Source of the DNA: Prevotella sp.
GTDB lineage: Bacteria; Bacteroidota; Bacteroidia; Bacteroidales; Bacteroidaceae
Length of the DNA: 46,113 bases
Direction of reading: 5' to 3'
Assembly (NCBI GenBank): GCA_017475265.1
Contig: JAFVFY010000064.1
Location: 1-46,113, forward strand
The notes beneath the pieces are model-generated. The model saw nothing but the letters and a program-made list of their open reading frames with translations. It did not search any database and had not been told where the DNA came from. A program made the translations under genes and the position numbers. Positions 7,961 to 16,309 of this stretch are shown piece after piece (position 1 is the first letter of the stretch; each line of letters starts with the position of its first letter).

Positions 7961-8453
7961 GTCGCTCACGGGAACTCATACGAGCAAAGGTGCGCCACTC
8001 GGTAGCACCTTTTTCTGCGCATAGCTCCAGATAGGCTGGGTCGTCCATGTGGCGGTAGGCCTCCAGCTCAAAGGGATTAATGTAGTAGGCGGCATTCTTC
8101 ATGCGCCGGTTCTGTGGCAGGGCACGGAGGATGTACCAGAAATAAAGCAGATAGAAAAGCAGCCAAGAGTCGTGGGTGGCCTGTGCCTGACGCAGATGGA
8201 TGGTCTCGTGGCGGCGCAGTTCATCGCTATCTAATCCCTCACTGGCAGTAACGATAGTGCCGAAGAAAGTCATGGCCTCATAACCCTTACGCAGCCAGAA
8301 GCCATCAGTAAAAACTCCCATGACGGCTATGCGGCTGGGACGGCGTACATGCGCCAGTAGTCGGAGTATGCGGAAAGGATTCAGCAAAGAGTTGAGAGTT
8401 GAGAGTTTAGAGTTTAGAGTTGAGAGTTTAGAATTAAGAGTTATTGCCTTCAT
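7938..8453 (-). CDS. HExxH-containing putative metallopeptidase
   Basis: About 171 residues from the ATG at 8453 (a TTG lies one codon upstream). The body has the zinc-binding motif in RRHETIHLRQ, a hydrophobic stretch (LLFYLLYFWYILRAL) and a downstream INPFELEAYRH that could supply the third ligand. Small Bacteroidetes proteins with this layout are generally uncharacterised. The N-terminus encodes NSKLSTLNSKLSTLNS, which is entirely the translation of a 7-base tandem array (8389-8444), so either the array expanded inside the gene or the true start is further in, for example at the Met of MGVFTDGFW. Confidence 0.65.
   Translation of the reverse strand: MKAITLNSKLSTLNSKLSTLNSLLNPFRILRLLAHVRRPSRIAVMGVFTDGFWLRKGYEAMTFFGTIVTASEGLDSDELRRHETIHLRQAQATHDSWLLFYLLYFWYILRALPQNRRMKNAAYYINPFELEAYRHMDDPAYLELCAEKGATEWRTFARMSSRERLKKFYHK
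8389..8444. repeat. 7-base tandem array, eight units (GAGTTGA/GAGTTTA)
   Basis: Eight consecutive 7-base units in perfect register: GAGTTGA twice, GAGTTTA twice, GAGTTGA, GAGTTTA, GAATTAA, GAGTTAT. It lies within the 5' part of the HExxH protein gene and supplies its odd N-terminal residues. Confidence 0.9.
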
Positions 8454-8501
8454 CAATTATCAATTATCAATTGTCAATTATCAATTATCAATTGTCAATT
8501 G
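8453..8501. repeat. 7-base tandem array, seven units (TCAATTA/TCAATTG)
   Basis: Seven consecutive units of TCAATTA or TCAATTG fill the whole gap between the HExxH gene and the GT25 gene. The array ends at 8501, and the next three bases (TCA) are the stop codon of the GT25 gene read on the minus strand. Confidence 0.9.
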
Positions 8502-9233
8502 TCAGCGGAAGTAATAGAGCAGGCGTTTATAACCGAGCTTCAGCTTCCAGCGCAGTTTCTGAAGCAGGTCGTCGGCAGAGAGTGATGAACTGAACTGTCC
8601 GATTACCGTGCCCTGCTGGACGATGGTGGGATGACACCAGAGGTACTTGATGACGCCCTTGTGAAGCAAGTAGTTATGATAGCCGTCGATGGCCAGCTCG
8701 CACCTGTTCTCCTTCACATCGTTGAGGATGGCCTCAGCAGCCTTACGGTTGATGAAATAGGCTCCGGCATAGCGGTCTTTGTCGCCGGGATAGAGCATCT
8801 GTCCAGCCTTCCGCTGACTTCGCGGCACAAAGACGAGGGCGCTGTTCTCGTAGGAGATAATCACCGGCTCGCTGGCCCAACGGTCCTCATACTCTTTCAG
8901 GCTTTGGTCGAATTTCCTGGTAAAACCTTTGTCCAGGATGGCGTCGTCCTCCAATATCAAGGCTCCTGGCAGGTCGTTGTCAAGGATATGCTCGTAGGCA
9001 TAGAGGTGCTTCAGGGCACAGCTGGTAATCGGCGTAGCACGGTACATGTTGTCCCTTCCGTCCTTGAAATAGCGCGACAGCACGGCATCGTCTATCTCCT
9101 CCACGTCGCCTTTCAGGATGTAGGTGAAATACATCCCCGCAGCCTTCATCTGCCGCTCTATGCTTGCTGCCCTCTCCGTGAATCTCTCCACGTGTATGAC
9201 CAGCGTAGGATATTTCCTCAGTTCGTAAATCAT
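8502..9233 (-). CDS. Glycosyltransferase family 25 protein
   Basis: A 243-residue protein. The start at 9233 (MIYELRKYPTLVIHVERF) is preferred over 9284 because the promoter -7 element at 9254-9261 lies between them. Features of GT25 (LPS or glycoprotein galactosyl-/glucosyltransferases) are the opening in which residues are checked against a Met-Arg-rich helix, the acidic motif GALILEDDAILDKGF and the later segment RYAGAYFINRKAAEAIL. It probably adds a sugar to a surface glycan. It stands alone; neighbours do not reveal the acceptor. Confidence 0.8.
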   Translation of the reverse strand: MIYELRKYPTLVIHVERFTERAASIERQMKAAGMYFTYILKGDVEEIDDAVLSRYFKDGRDNMYRATPITSCALKHLYAYEHILDNDLPGALILEDDAILDKGFTRKFDQSLKEYEDRWASEPVIISYENSALVFVPRSQRKAGQMLYPGDKDRYAGAYFINRKAAEAILNDVKENRCELAIDGYHNYLLHKGVIKYLWCHPTIVQQGTVIGQFSSSLSADDLLQKLRWKLKLGYKRLLYYFR

Positions 9234-9253
9234 TGTCTCGTTCTTTAGTGTGG

Positions 9254-9261
9254 CAAAATTA
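9254..9261 (-). promoter_or_regulatory. Promoter of the GT25 gene
   Basis: Minus-strand TAATTTTG with TTG exactly 20 bases upstream (plus-strand CAA at 9282-9284). It decides the start codon at 9233. Confidence 0.75.
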
Positions 9262-9344
9262 CGAATAAAGGACGAGATGACCAAATTTTATTTTACGATT
9301 TATGCAAATCGAACCAAAGTTTTGGTGGTATCGGTGGAAATGCT

Positions 9345-9352
9345 TACCTTTG
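9345..9352 (+). promoter_or_regulatory. Promoter of the DUF486-ttcA-like unit
   Basis: TACCTTTG with TTG at 9322-9324, a spacing of 20 bases: a full-consensus Bacteroidetes promoter. It rules out the upstream ATG at 9302 as the start of the next gene. Confidence 0.8.
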
Positions 9353-9376
9353 CAGCCGTTTTTCGTATCACAACAA

Positions 9377-9411
9377 TTATTGGTTATTGTTTATTGGTTA
9401 TTGTTTATTGA
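9377..9411. repeat. 7-base tandem array in the 5' leader (TTATTGG/TTATTGT)
   Basis: Five units, TTATTGG, TTATTGT, TTATTGG, TTATTGT and TTATTGA, followed by TTATATG, which contains the start codon of the DUF486 gene. The array lies in the transcribed leader and ends four bases before the ATG, where a ribosome binding site would be. Confidence 0.85.
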
Positions 9412-9415
9412 TTAT

Positions 9416-9781
9416 ATGAACGGACTATACACCATTTTGCTGTTGCTGCTGAGCAACGTTTTCATGACGCTGGCCTGGTATGGTCACCTGAAGCTTCAGG
9501 AGACGGGCGTTTCTAATTCCTGGCCCCTGTTGGGGGTTATTTTGTTTTCCTGGGGCATCGCCTTCTTTGAGTATTGCTGTCAGGTGCCGGCCAACCGTCT
9601 GGGTTTCGTCGAGAACGGAGGCCCCTTCAACCTCGTGCAGCTGAAAGTTGTACAGGAGTGCATCTCGCTGGCCGTCTTTGCCGTCATCGCCAACATCATG
9701 TTCCAGAACCACCTGCATTGGAACCACATCCTGGCCTTTATCCTGATTATCTGCGCCGTCTATCTGGTGTTCATGAAGTGA
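9416..9781 (+). CDS. DUF486/DMT-type small membrane protein
   Basis: A 121-residue protein with four predicted transmembrane helices (LYTILLLLLSNVFMTLAWYG; LLGVILFSWGIAFFEY; a third near ISLAVFAVIANIMF; a fourth near ILAFILIICAVYLVF). The motif FFEYCCQVPANRLGF and the length match DUF486 proteins of the drug/metabolite transporter superfamily. The transported compound is unknown. Its TGA overlaps the GTG start of the next gene, so the two are translationally coupled. Confidence 0.85.
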   Translation: MNGLYTILLLLLSNVFMTLAWYGHLKLQETGVSNSWPLLGVILFSWGIAFFEYCCQVPANRLGFVENGGPFNLVQLKVVQECISLAVFAVIANIMFQNHLHWNHILAFILIICAVYLVFMK

Positions 9782-10554
9782 AGAGTGAAGAAGTAACACG
9801 GTTGGAGAAGCGCATCCGTGAGCGTTTCGTGAAGGCTTTCGCCACCTACGGTTTGCTGGCCGATGGCGACCATGTGCTAGTAGGCCTCTCGGGCGGCAAG
9901 GACTCCCTGTGCCTCTTGGAAATGCTAGGACGCAGGGCGAAAATACATCATCCACGATTTAGGGTCGAGGCTATCCACGTACGTATGGCTGATGTTGACT
10001 ACCGCACTTCGACCACCTTCCTGGAACAGTTCTGCCGGGAGCTGGACGTGCCGCTGCATATTGTCACCACCAACTTCCCACAACCGCCAACCTCAAATCT
10101 CAATCAGCCTTCGTCAAATCTCAAATCTCAATCCTCAAATCTCAAATCCCCCAAGCCCTTCTGTTTCCTCTGCTCCTGGCAGCGTCGCAAGCAGATGTTC
10201 AACCTGGCGCAAGAGCTGGGTTGCAACAAGATTGCCCTGGGTCATCATCAGGACGACCTGCTCACTACGGCTTTGATGAACCTCTTCTTCCAGAGCCGCT
10301 TCGAGACCATGCCTGCCTGTCTGCAGATGGACAAGATGCCGCTGCAGATTATCCGTCCGCTTTGTCTCGTGGCAGAGGCCGACATCAGCCGCTATGCCGA
10401 ACTGCGAGGCTATGAGAAGCTGGAAAAGCTTTGCCCTTACGAGGACGACACCCAGCGTACCGCCATGCGCCAGTTGCTCGACAACGTCATAGCCGCCAAT
10501 CCCGAGGCGCGTCACTCTCTCTGGAGCGCACTCATTAGAGAAGGGAAAGTATGA
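9778..10554 (+). CDS. TtcA/TilS-like PP-loop ATPase (tRNA 2-thiocytidine type)
   Basis: 258 residues from the GTG at 9778, which overlaps the preceding stop codon. The PP-loop SGGKDS is at residues 38-43, CFLCSWQRRKQ gives a CxxC pair, and IALGHHQDDLLTTALMNLFF matches the TtcA core. Such enzymes adenylate a tRNA cytidine and replace its oxygen with sulfur. Only one CxxC is evident where typical TtcA has two, so the exact reaction is less certain. Residues about 104-125 (PTSNLNQPSSNLKSQSSNLK) are a low-complexity insertion encoded by a 7-base array just before the CxxC. Confidence 0.75.
   Translation: MKSEEVTRLEKRIRERFVKAFATYGLLADGDHVLVGLSGGKDSLCLLEMLGRRAKIHHPRFRVEAIHVRMADVDYRTSTTFLEQFCRELDVPLHIVTTNFPQPPTSNLNQPSSNLKSQSSNLKSPKPFCFLCSWQRRKQMFNLAQELGCNKIALGHHQDDLLTTALMNLFFQSRFETMPACLQMDKMPLQIIRPLCLVAEADISRYAELRGYEKLEKLCPYEDDTQRTAMRQLLDNVIAANPEARHSLWSALIREGKV
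10086..10150. repeat. 7-base array inside the ttcA-like gene (AAATCTC)
   Basis: Units AAATCTC, AATCAGC, CTTCGTC, AAATCTC, AAATCTC, AATCCTC, AAATCTC and AAATCCC follow one another in register within the coding sequence, with reading frame kept open. Confidence 0.85.
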
Positions 10555-10608
10555 AGTCATCTATAGTAAATTTTTCAAGAATTGTGCGGTGATTCGGAAA
10601 TAAAGTTG

Positions 10609-10616
10609 TAACTTTG
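10609..10616 (+). promoter_or_regulatory. -7 element of the RNase R gene (TAACTTTG)
   Basis: TAACTTTG followed by GCAGC, about 37 bases before the ATG at 10653. No TTG at the usual spacing. Confidence 0.55.
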
Positions 10617-10652
10617 CAGCAAATTTGGGAGAATCATTAAAACTGAACAACT

Positions 10653-12881
10653 ATGGGAAAGAAAAGAGGAGGCCGTAGGCTCAACAAGAACATGGTGGCC
10701 GACATGGTTCAGGCGCTCTTCCAGGCTCATCCTGGCGAGACGCTGACGACGAAACAGATATTCAAGGCCCTGAAGCTGGACACCCACCCGACTAAGATGC
10801 TGGCTATGGACGTGATGGAGGAAATGGCGTGGGACGACTGGCTCTCGAAGGCTGGCGAGGGTGCCTACAAGCTGAACCTGAAAACGCAGGTGCAGGAGGG
10901 TACTTTCCTGCGCAAGGCCAACGGTAAGAACACATTCATGCCCGACGACGGTGGCACACCCATCTTCGTAGCTGAGCGCAACTCGATGTTCGCCCTGACT
11001 GGCGACCGTGTGCGTGTAGCGTTTATGGCTCGTCGGCAGAACCACATCAAGGAGGCTATCGTCACCGAGATTCTGGAGCGCAAGCACGACCAAGCCGTGG
11101 GCATCCTGCAGGTGGAGAAGGACTTCGCCTTCCTCAACGCCGAGGGCAACATCTTCGCACAAGACATACTTATTCCGAAGAAGAAGCTCAAGGGCGGCAA
11201 GACGGGTGAGAAGGCTGTAGTGAAGATTACCCAATGGCCGTCGGCAGAGTCGAAGAGCCTCGTGGGAGAGGTCATCGACGTGCTGGGTCGTCAGGGCGAC
11301 AATACCGTAGAGATGCACGCCATACTGGCACAGTACGGGTTGCCCTATAAGTACCCGCAGCGTGTGGAGGAGGCTGCCAACAAGATTGACGCCAGCATCA
11401 CTCCCGAGGAGATTGCCCGCCGCGAGGACTTCCGCGACGTGCTTACCTTCACCATCGACCCGGCAGATGCGAAGGACTTTGATGATGCGCTCTCCATCAA
11501 GGAAATCGTAAATAGTAAATCGGAAAATAGTAAATGGTATGAGGTTGCCGTCCACATCGCCGACGTCTCCCACTACGTCACGGAGGGCAGCATCATCGAC
11601 CGAGAGGCACAGCAAAGAGCCACGAGCGTGTATCTTGTAGACAGAACGATACCCATGCTTCCTGAAAGGCTCTGTAATTTCATCTGCTCACTCAGGCCTA
11701 ATGAGGAGAAACTTTGCTATAGCGTCATCTTTACGATGGACGAGGAGGCCAACATCAAGTCCTGGCATCTGGCACATACCGTCATTCGTAGTGACCGCCG
11801 CTATGCCTACGAGGAGGTTCAGGAGATACTTGACGGTAAGGACGGCGACTATGCCCAGGAGCTTCGTCTAATCAGCTCGATGGCTCAGAAGATGCGCGAC
11901 CGTCGCTTCAAACATGGAGCGGTGAAGTTCGACCGTGAGGAGCTGCACTTCGACATCGACGAGGATGGCAAGCCCACACGATGTTTCTTCAAGAAGTCGA
12001 CCCTGGCGACCCAGCTCATCGAGGAGTTCATGCTGCTTGCCAACCGCACGGTATCGGAGGCTATTGCCTTCGGAGAACTGGGCAATCATGAGTACAGCTA
12101 TCACGGCGGCTATTCCACAAAGACTTCAAACGCTCAACCCTCAAATCTCAAATCTCAAAACAAGAAGACCTTCGTCTACCGCGTACATGACCAACCCGAT
12201 CCTCAGAAGCTGGAGAACCTGCGTGCCATCGTTGCTCCCTTCGGCTACAAGATAAAGACTACGGGCACGAAGGGCGCTATCTCGAAGAGCCTCAACCAGC
12301 TGATGACCGACGCACAGGGCAGGCGTGAGCAGAAGCTCATAGAATCCGTAGCCCTCAAGGCGATGATGAAGGCCAAGTACTCCACCCACAACATCGGACA
12401 CTATGGCTTGGCCTTCGACTACTACACCCACTTCACCTCGCCCATTCGACGCTATCCCGACACGATGGTGCACCGTCTGCTTACCCGCTATCAGGACGGA
12501 GGACGCTCGGCTAATCAGGAGCATTACGAGGAGATGTGCGAGCACTCCAGCGACATGGAGCAGACGGCACAGTACGCCGAGCGCGACTCCATCAAGTACA
12601 AGATGGTGGAGTTCATGGCCGACAAGGTGGGACAGGAGTTCGACGCCCATATCAGCGGCGTGCAGTCCTACGGCATCTACTGCGAGATAGACGAGAACCA
12701 TTGTGAGGGCCTCGTCGGCATGCACGACCTCGACGGCGACTACTATGAGTTCGACGAAAAGAACTACCAGCTCGTGGGACGACGACACCACCGCAAATAC
12801 CAGCTGGGCGATGCCGTGCGTATCAAGGTGGCACGGGCTAACCTGGAGCGCCGACAGCTGGACTTCATATTGGCTGAATAG
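10653..12881 (+). CDS. rnr: Ribonuclease R
   Basis: A 742-residue 3'-5' exoribonuclease of the RNB family. Order of parts: N-terminal helical/winged-helix region (about 1-75), cold-shock-like domains (about 80-230), the RNB catalytic core with the acidic motif DPADAKDFDDALS, the later TSPIRRYPD segment, and a C-terminal S1 domain (QEFDAHISGVQSYGIYCEI onwards). It degrades structured RNA and helps in RNA quality control. The catalytic domain carries two low-complexity stretches not expected in the family: IVNSKSENSK at about 284-296, right after the catalytic aspartates, and TSNAQPSNLKSQNKK at about 491-505. Both coincide with 7-base repeat arrays. It ends in TAG, so TAG is an ordinary stop in this genome. 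Confidence 0.93.
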   Translation: MGKKRGGRRLNKNMVADMVQALFQAHPGETLTTKQIFKALKLDTHPTKMLAMDVMEEMAWDDWLSKAGEGAYKLNLKTQVQEGTFLRKANGKNTFMPDDGGTPIFVAERNSMFALTGDRVRVAFMARRQNHIKEAIVTEILERKHDQAVGILQVEKDFAFLNAEGNIFAQDILIPKKKLKGGKTGEKAVVKITQWPSAESKSLVGEVIDVLGRQGDNTVEMHAILAQYGLPYKYPQRVEEAANKIDASITPEEIARREDFRDVLTFTIDPADAKDFDDALSIKEIVNSKSENSKWYEVAVHIADVSHYVTEGSIIDREAQQRATSVYLVDRTIPMLPERLCNFICSLRPNEEKLCYSVIFTMDEEANIKSWHLAHTVIRSDRRYAYEEVQEILDGKDGDYAQELRLISSMAQKMRDRRFKHGAVKFDREELHFDIDEDGKPTRCFFKKSTLATQLIEEFMLLANRTVSEAIAFGELGNHEYSYHGGYSTKTSNAQPSNLKSQNKKTFVYRVHDQPDPQKLENLRAIVAPFGYKIKTTGTKGAISKSLNQLMTDAQGRREQKLIESVALKAMMKAKYSTHNIGHYGLAFDYYTHFTSPIRRYPDTMVHRLLTRYQDGGRSANQEHYEEMCEHSSDMEQTAQYAERDSIKYKMVEFMADKVGQEFDAHISGVQSYGIYCEIDENHCEGLVGMHDLDGDYYEFDEKNYQLVGRRHHRKYQLGDAVRIKVARANLERRQLDFILAE
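11504..11540. repeat. 7-base array inside rnr, first site
   Basis: Units AATCGTA, AATAGTA, AATCGGA, AAATAGTA (8 bases) and AATGGTA make up a short AT-rich patch that differs sharply from the GC-richer codons around it. Confidence 0.65.
12123..12160. repeat. 7-base array inside rnr, second site
   Basis: Units ACTTCAA, ACGCTCA, ACCCTCA, AATCTCA and AATCTCA in register. The sequence family is the same as in the ttcA-like gene (AAATCTC rotated). Confidence 0.75.
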
Positions 12882-12892
12882 TTTTTCTTAAC

Positions 12893-12960
12893 CACGAATT
12901 AAATGAATTGTTCTTAACCACGAATTAAACGGATTATACGAATTAAACGAATTATTTCTA
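12893..12960. repeat. 9-base repeat array before argS
   Basis: A 26-base unit TTCTTAACCACGAATTAAA... occurs twice, followed by the 9-base units CGGATTATA, CGAATTAAA and CGAATTATT. It fills the gap between rnr and argS and belongs to the same family as the array at 475-600. No promoter motif is evident here. Confidence 0.75.
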
Positions 12961-12964
12961 AAAT

Positions 12965-14746
12965 ATGAATATCGAATCATTGATTAGCATGGCTGCACAG
13001 GATGCCGTGAAAAGCCTCTACGGACAGGAAGTGCCGGAGAAGATGGTGCAGCTGCAAAAGACAAGAAGCGAGTTTGAGGGTAACCTCACACTAGTGGTGT
13101 TCCCTTTTGTAAAGATGGCTCGTAAGAACCCCGAACAGACGGCGCAGGAGATTGGCCAGTATATGGTGGACAACTGCCCTGCCATAGAGAAGTTCAACGT
13201 TGTGAAGGGTTTCCTTAACCTTTGCATAGGTCAGGGAGCATGGCTGAAATTTTTGGAGGACATTGACCTGGATGAGCACTTCGGCATGAAGACTGCCCAC
13301 GAGGGTTCTCCCCTCGTGATGATTGAGTATAGCAGCCCCAACACCAACAAGCCCCTTCACCTGGGTCATGTGCGCAACAACCTGCTCGGTTGGAGCTTAG
13401 CACAGATTATGGAGGCCAACGGCAACCGCGTCGTCAAGACCAACATCGTGAACGACCGAGGCATACACATCTGCAAGTCGATGCTCGCCTGGTTGAAGTG
13501 GGGCAACGGAGAGACTCCCGAAAGCAGCGGCAAGAAGGGCGACCACCTCATCGGCGACTACTACGTGCTCTTCGACAAGCACTACCGCGAGGAGATTAAG
13601 CAGCTCGTGGCACAAGGCATGGATGAGGAAAAGGCCAAGCAGGAGGCTCCCCTCATCAAGGAGGCCCACGAGATGCTCGTCAAGTGGGAGCAGAACGACC
13701 CTGAGGTGCGTACCCTGTGGGAGAAGATGAACAACTGGGTATACGCCGGCTTCGACGAGACGTACAAGAAGATGGGCGTCGGCTTCGACAAGATTTACTA
13801 CGAGAGCCAGACATACCTTAAAGGCAAAGCCAAGGTGGAGGAAGGACTCGCCAAGGGCCTCTTCGAGCGCCACGATGATGGCAGCGTATGGGCAGACCTC
13901 ACCAACGAGGGGCTTGACCAGAAATTGCTGTTAAGGAGCGACGGCACCAGCGTCTACATGACACAGGACATCGGTACTGCCGAGATGCGATACGAGGATT
14001 ATCCCATCGACAAGATGATTTACGTCGTGGGCAACGAGCAGAACTATCACTTCCAAGTGCTCTCTATCCTACTCGACCGCCTAGGATTCAAGTGGGGAAA
14101 GGAGCTTACTCACTTCTCCTACGGTATGGTGGAGCTGCCCAACGGTAAGATGAAGAGCCGCGAGGGAACCGTCGTTGATGCCGACGACCTGATGGAACTG
14201 ATGGTCGAGGATGCCTACAAGACCTCGATGGAGCTTGGGAAGTTCGACGACATGACCAAGGAAGAGCGCCGTGAGATTGCCCGCATCGTGGGTATGGGTG
14301 CCCTGAAGTACTTCATTCTCAAGGTCGATGCCCGCAAGAACATGCTCTTCAACCCCGAGGAGTCGATAGACTTTAACGGCAACACCGGGCCTTTCATACA
14401 GTATACCTACGCCCGCATCCGATCGATACTCCGTAAGGCTACGGAGAATCCGGAGAGTTTGGAAAGTGAAGTTTCTCTCTCTGAGAAGGAAATCGAGCTT
14501 ATCCAGAAGATGTCGGAGTTTGGTGCAGCCGTAGAGCAAGCAGGCAAGGACTACTCACCCTCGGGTATTGCCAACTACTGCTACGAGCTGACGAAGGTGT
14601 TCAACCAGTTCTACCACGACTACTCCATCCTCAATGAACCCGACGAGCATAAGCGCAACGTCCGACTCATTTTGGCACGTAACGTGGCAAAAATCATCAA
14701 GAACGGAATGGAACTCCTCGGCATCGAAGTGCCTGAAAGGATGTAA
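12965..14746 (+). CDS. argS: Arginyl-tRNA synthetase
   Basis: A 593-residue class I aminoacyl-tRNA synthetase. It has the N-terminal Arg-S domain (about 1-105), the HIGH-type signature in NKPLHLGHVRNN, the KMSKS-equivalent segment KMKSREGT and the C-terminal anticodon-binding domain with the DALR-like ending (LARNVAKIIKNGMELLGIEV). It charges tRNA-Arg with arginine in the cytoplasm. Length and motifs are normal. Its stop codon is only two bases from the convergent leuA stop codon. Confidence 0.97.
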   Translation: MNIESLISMAAQDAVKSLYGQEVPEKMVQLQKTRSEFEGNLTLVVFPFVKMARKNPEQTAQEIGQYMVDNCPAIEKFNVVKGFLNLCIGQGAWLKFLEDIDLDEHFGMKTAHEGSPLVMIEYSSPNTNKPLHLGHVRNNLLGWSLAQIMEANGNRVVKTNIVNDRGIHICKSMLAWLKWGNGETPESSGKKGDHLIGDYYVLFDKHYREEIKQLVAQGMDEEKAKQEAPLIKEAHEMLVKWEQNDPEVRTLWEKMNNWVYAGFDETYKKMGVGFDKIYYESQTYLKGKAKVEEGLAKGLFERHDDGSVWADLTNEGLDQKLLLRSDGTSVYMTQDIGTAEMRYEDYPIDKMIYVVGNEQNYHFQVLSILLDRLGFKWGKELTHFSYGMVELPNGKMKSREGTVVDADDLMELMVEDAYKTSMELGKFDDMTKEERREIARIVGMGALKYFILKVDARKNMLFNPEESIDFNGNTGPFIQYTYARIRSILRKATENPESLESEVSLSEKEIELIQKMSEFGAAVEQAGKDYSPSGIANYCYELTKVFNQFYHDYSILNEPDEHKRNVRLILARNVAKIIKNGMELLGIEVPERM

Positions 14747-14748
14747 AA

Positions 14749-16248
14749 CTACTGCTTAAACTTATTGATACAGTCGATATACGCTTCGACTGAAGCAGTA
14801 ACGATATCGGTATTGGCACCAAAGCCGTAGTACAGGCGTCCGTCGTACTCCACCTGCATGTGCACCTTTCCCACATCGTCTGAGCCTTTCGAGATGGCTT
14901 GAATGGTGAACTCCTTGAGGGTCATCTGCTTCATGATGATTTTCTTCAGCGCCTTGATGGCGGCGTCTACAGGACCGTTTCCTGAGGATGCCGCCTCAAA
15001 TTTCTGTCCGCTGATGTCGAGGCCGATGGCAGCAACATTCTTCACGCCCTTACCCGACGACACCTGGAGGAAGTCAAGCTTCACGGCGTGTTGGTCGGCA
15101 GTATCGGCACCGGCAAGCATCAGGATGTCGGCGTCGCTCACCTCCTTCTTCAGGTCGGCCAGCTGCAGGAACTTCTCATAAATCTTGTCCACCTTATTCT
15201 CGTCGCTCACGTCCACGCCGTAGGTATGCAAACGATGTTTCAAGGCAGCACGGCCACTACGGGCGGTGAGCACGATGCTGTCTATGTCGATGCCCACGTC
15301 CTTGGGATCCATAATCTCGTAGGTATGGGCGTTCTTCAGCACCCCGTCCTGGTGTATGCCGCTCGAGTGGGCAAAGGCGTTGCGACCCACGATAGCCTTG
15401 TTTGGCTGAACGGGCATGTTCATCAGCGAGCTGACGAGCCTTGACGTGGGATATATTCGCTGGGTGTTGATGTTCGTGTCGATGTCTATTCCCTTGTGGC
15501 AGCGCAGTATCATGGCGATCTCCTCCAACGACGTGTTTCCTGCCCGTTCACCAATGCCGTTGATGGTCACCTCCACCTGTCGGGCACCGTTAAGCACTCC
15601 CTCCAAGGTGTTGGCAGTAGCCATACCCAGGTCGTTATGACAATGGGTGGAGATGATAGCGCGGTCGATACCATCGACGTGCTCCACGAGGTATTTAATC
15701 TTCTCTCCGAACTCCTGCGGCAGACAGTAACCTGTGGTGTCGGGAATATTCACGACGGTAGCTCCCGCCTTGATGACGGCCTCAACGACACGTGCCAGGT
15801 ACTCGTTGTCCGTACGTCCGGCATCCTCGGCGTAGAACTCCACATCGTCCACGAAACGCTTGGCGTAGGCAACGGCACGGACAGCACGTTCGAGAATCTC
15901 CTCGCGATTGCTGTTGAACTTGAACTTGATGTGCTCGTCGCTGGTACCAATACCCGTATGAATACGCTTATGCTTGGCATACTTCAAGGCATCGAAAGCC
16001 ACGTCGATGTCATGCTCTACGGCACGGGTAAGTGCACAGATAGTTGGCCACGTCACGGCCTTGGAGATTTCTATAACCGACTGGAAGTCACCTGGTGACG
16101 AAACGGGGAAACCCGCCTCGATGACATCAACGCCCAGATGCTCCAACGCCTTGGCTACCTGAATCTTCTCTACGGTGTTCAACTGACAACCTGGCACTTG
16201 CTCGCCGTCGCGCAGCGTAGTGTCGAAAATAAATAGCCTATCACTCAT
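14749..16248 (-). CDS. leuA: 2-isopropylmalate synthase
   Basis: A 499-residue enzyme that condenses acetyl-CoA with 2-ketoisovalerate in the first committed step of leucine synthesis. Visible are the N-terminal [13 protein letters not shown] motif, the metal-binding [11 protein letters not shown] segment, [16 protein letters not shown], the subdomain linker with [13 protein letters not shown], and a C-terminal allosteric (leucine-binding) domain of about 110 residues that ends FKQ. Full length suggests feedback control by leucine. No other leu genes are nearby. It lies 61 bp downstream of the AlaX-like gene on the same strand, so read-through from that gene is possible. Confidence 0.93.
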   Translation of the reverse strand: MSDRLFIFDTTLRDGEQVPGCQLNTVEKIQVAKALEHLGVDVIEAGFPVSSPGDFQSVIEISKAVTWPTICALTRAVEHDIDVAFDALKYAKHKRIHTGIGTSDEHIKFKFNSNREEILERAVRAVAYAKRFVDDVEFYAEDAGRTDNEYLARVVEAVIKAGATVVNIPDTTGYCLPQEFGEKIKYLVEHVDGIDRAIISTHCHNDLGMATANTLEGVLNGARQVEVTINGIGERAGNTSLEEIAMILRCHKGIDIDTNINTQRIYPTSRLVSSLMNMPVQPNKAIVGRNAFAHSSGIHQDGVLKNAHTYEIMDPKDVGIDIDSIVLTARSGRAALKHRLHTYGVDVSDENKVDKIYEKFLQLADLKKEVSDADILMLAGADTADQHAVKLDFLQVSSGKGVKNVAAIGLDISGQKFEAASSGNGPVDAAIKALKKIIMKQMTLKEFTIQAISKGSDDVGKVHMQVEYDGRLYYGFGANTDIVTASVEAYIDCINKFKQ

Positions 16249-16309
16249 AATCTTTTTTACCTTAAATTTATATGCCTATTGTCTTTGTATGGTTTATGCC
16301 GTAGAAAGC

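Noticed and set aside
9302-9781. Longer DUF486 protein starting at 9302
   Set aside because: The start would lie upstream of a full-consensus promoter; the family length fits the ATG at 9416.
10575-11615. Minus-strand ORF of 346 codons
   Set aside because: Antisense of rnr; no start context and no protein features.
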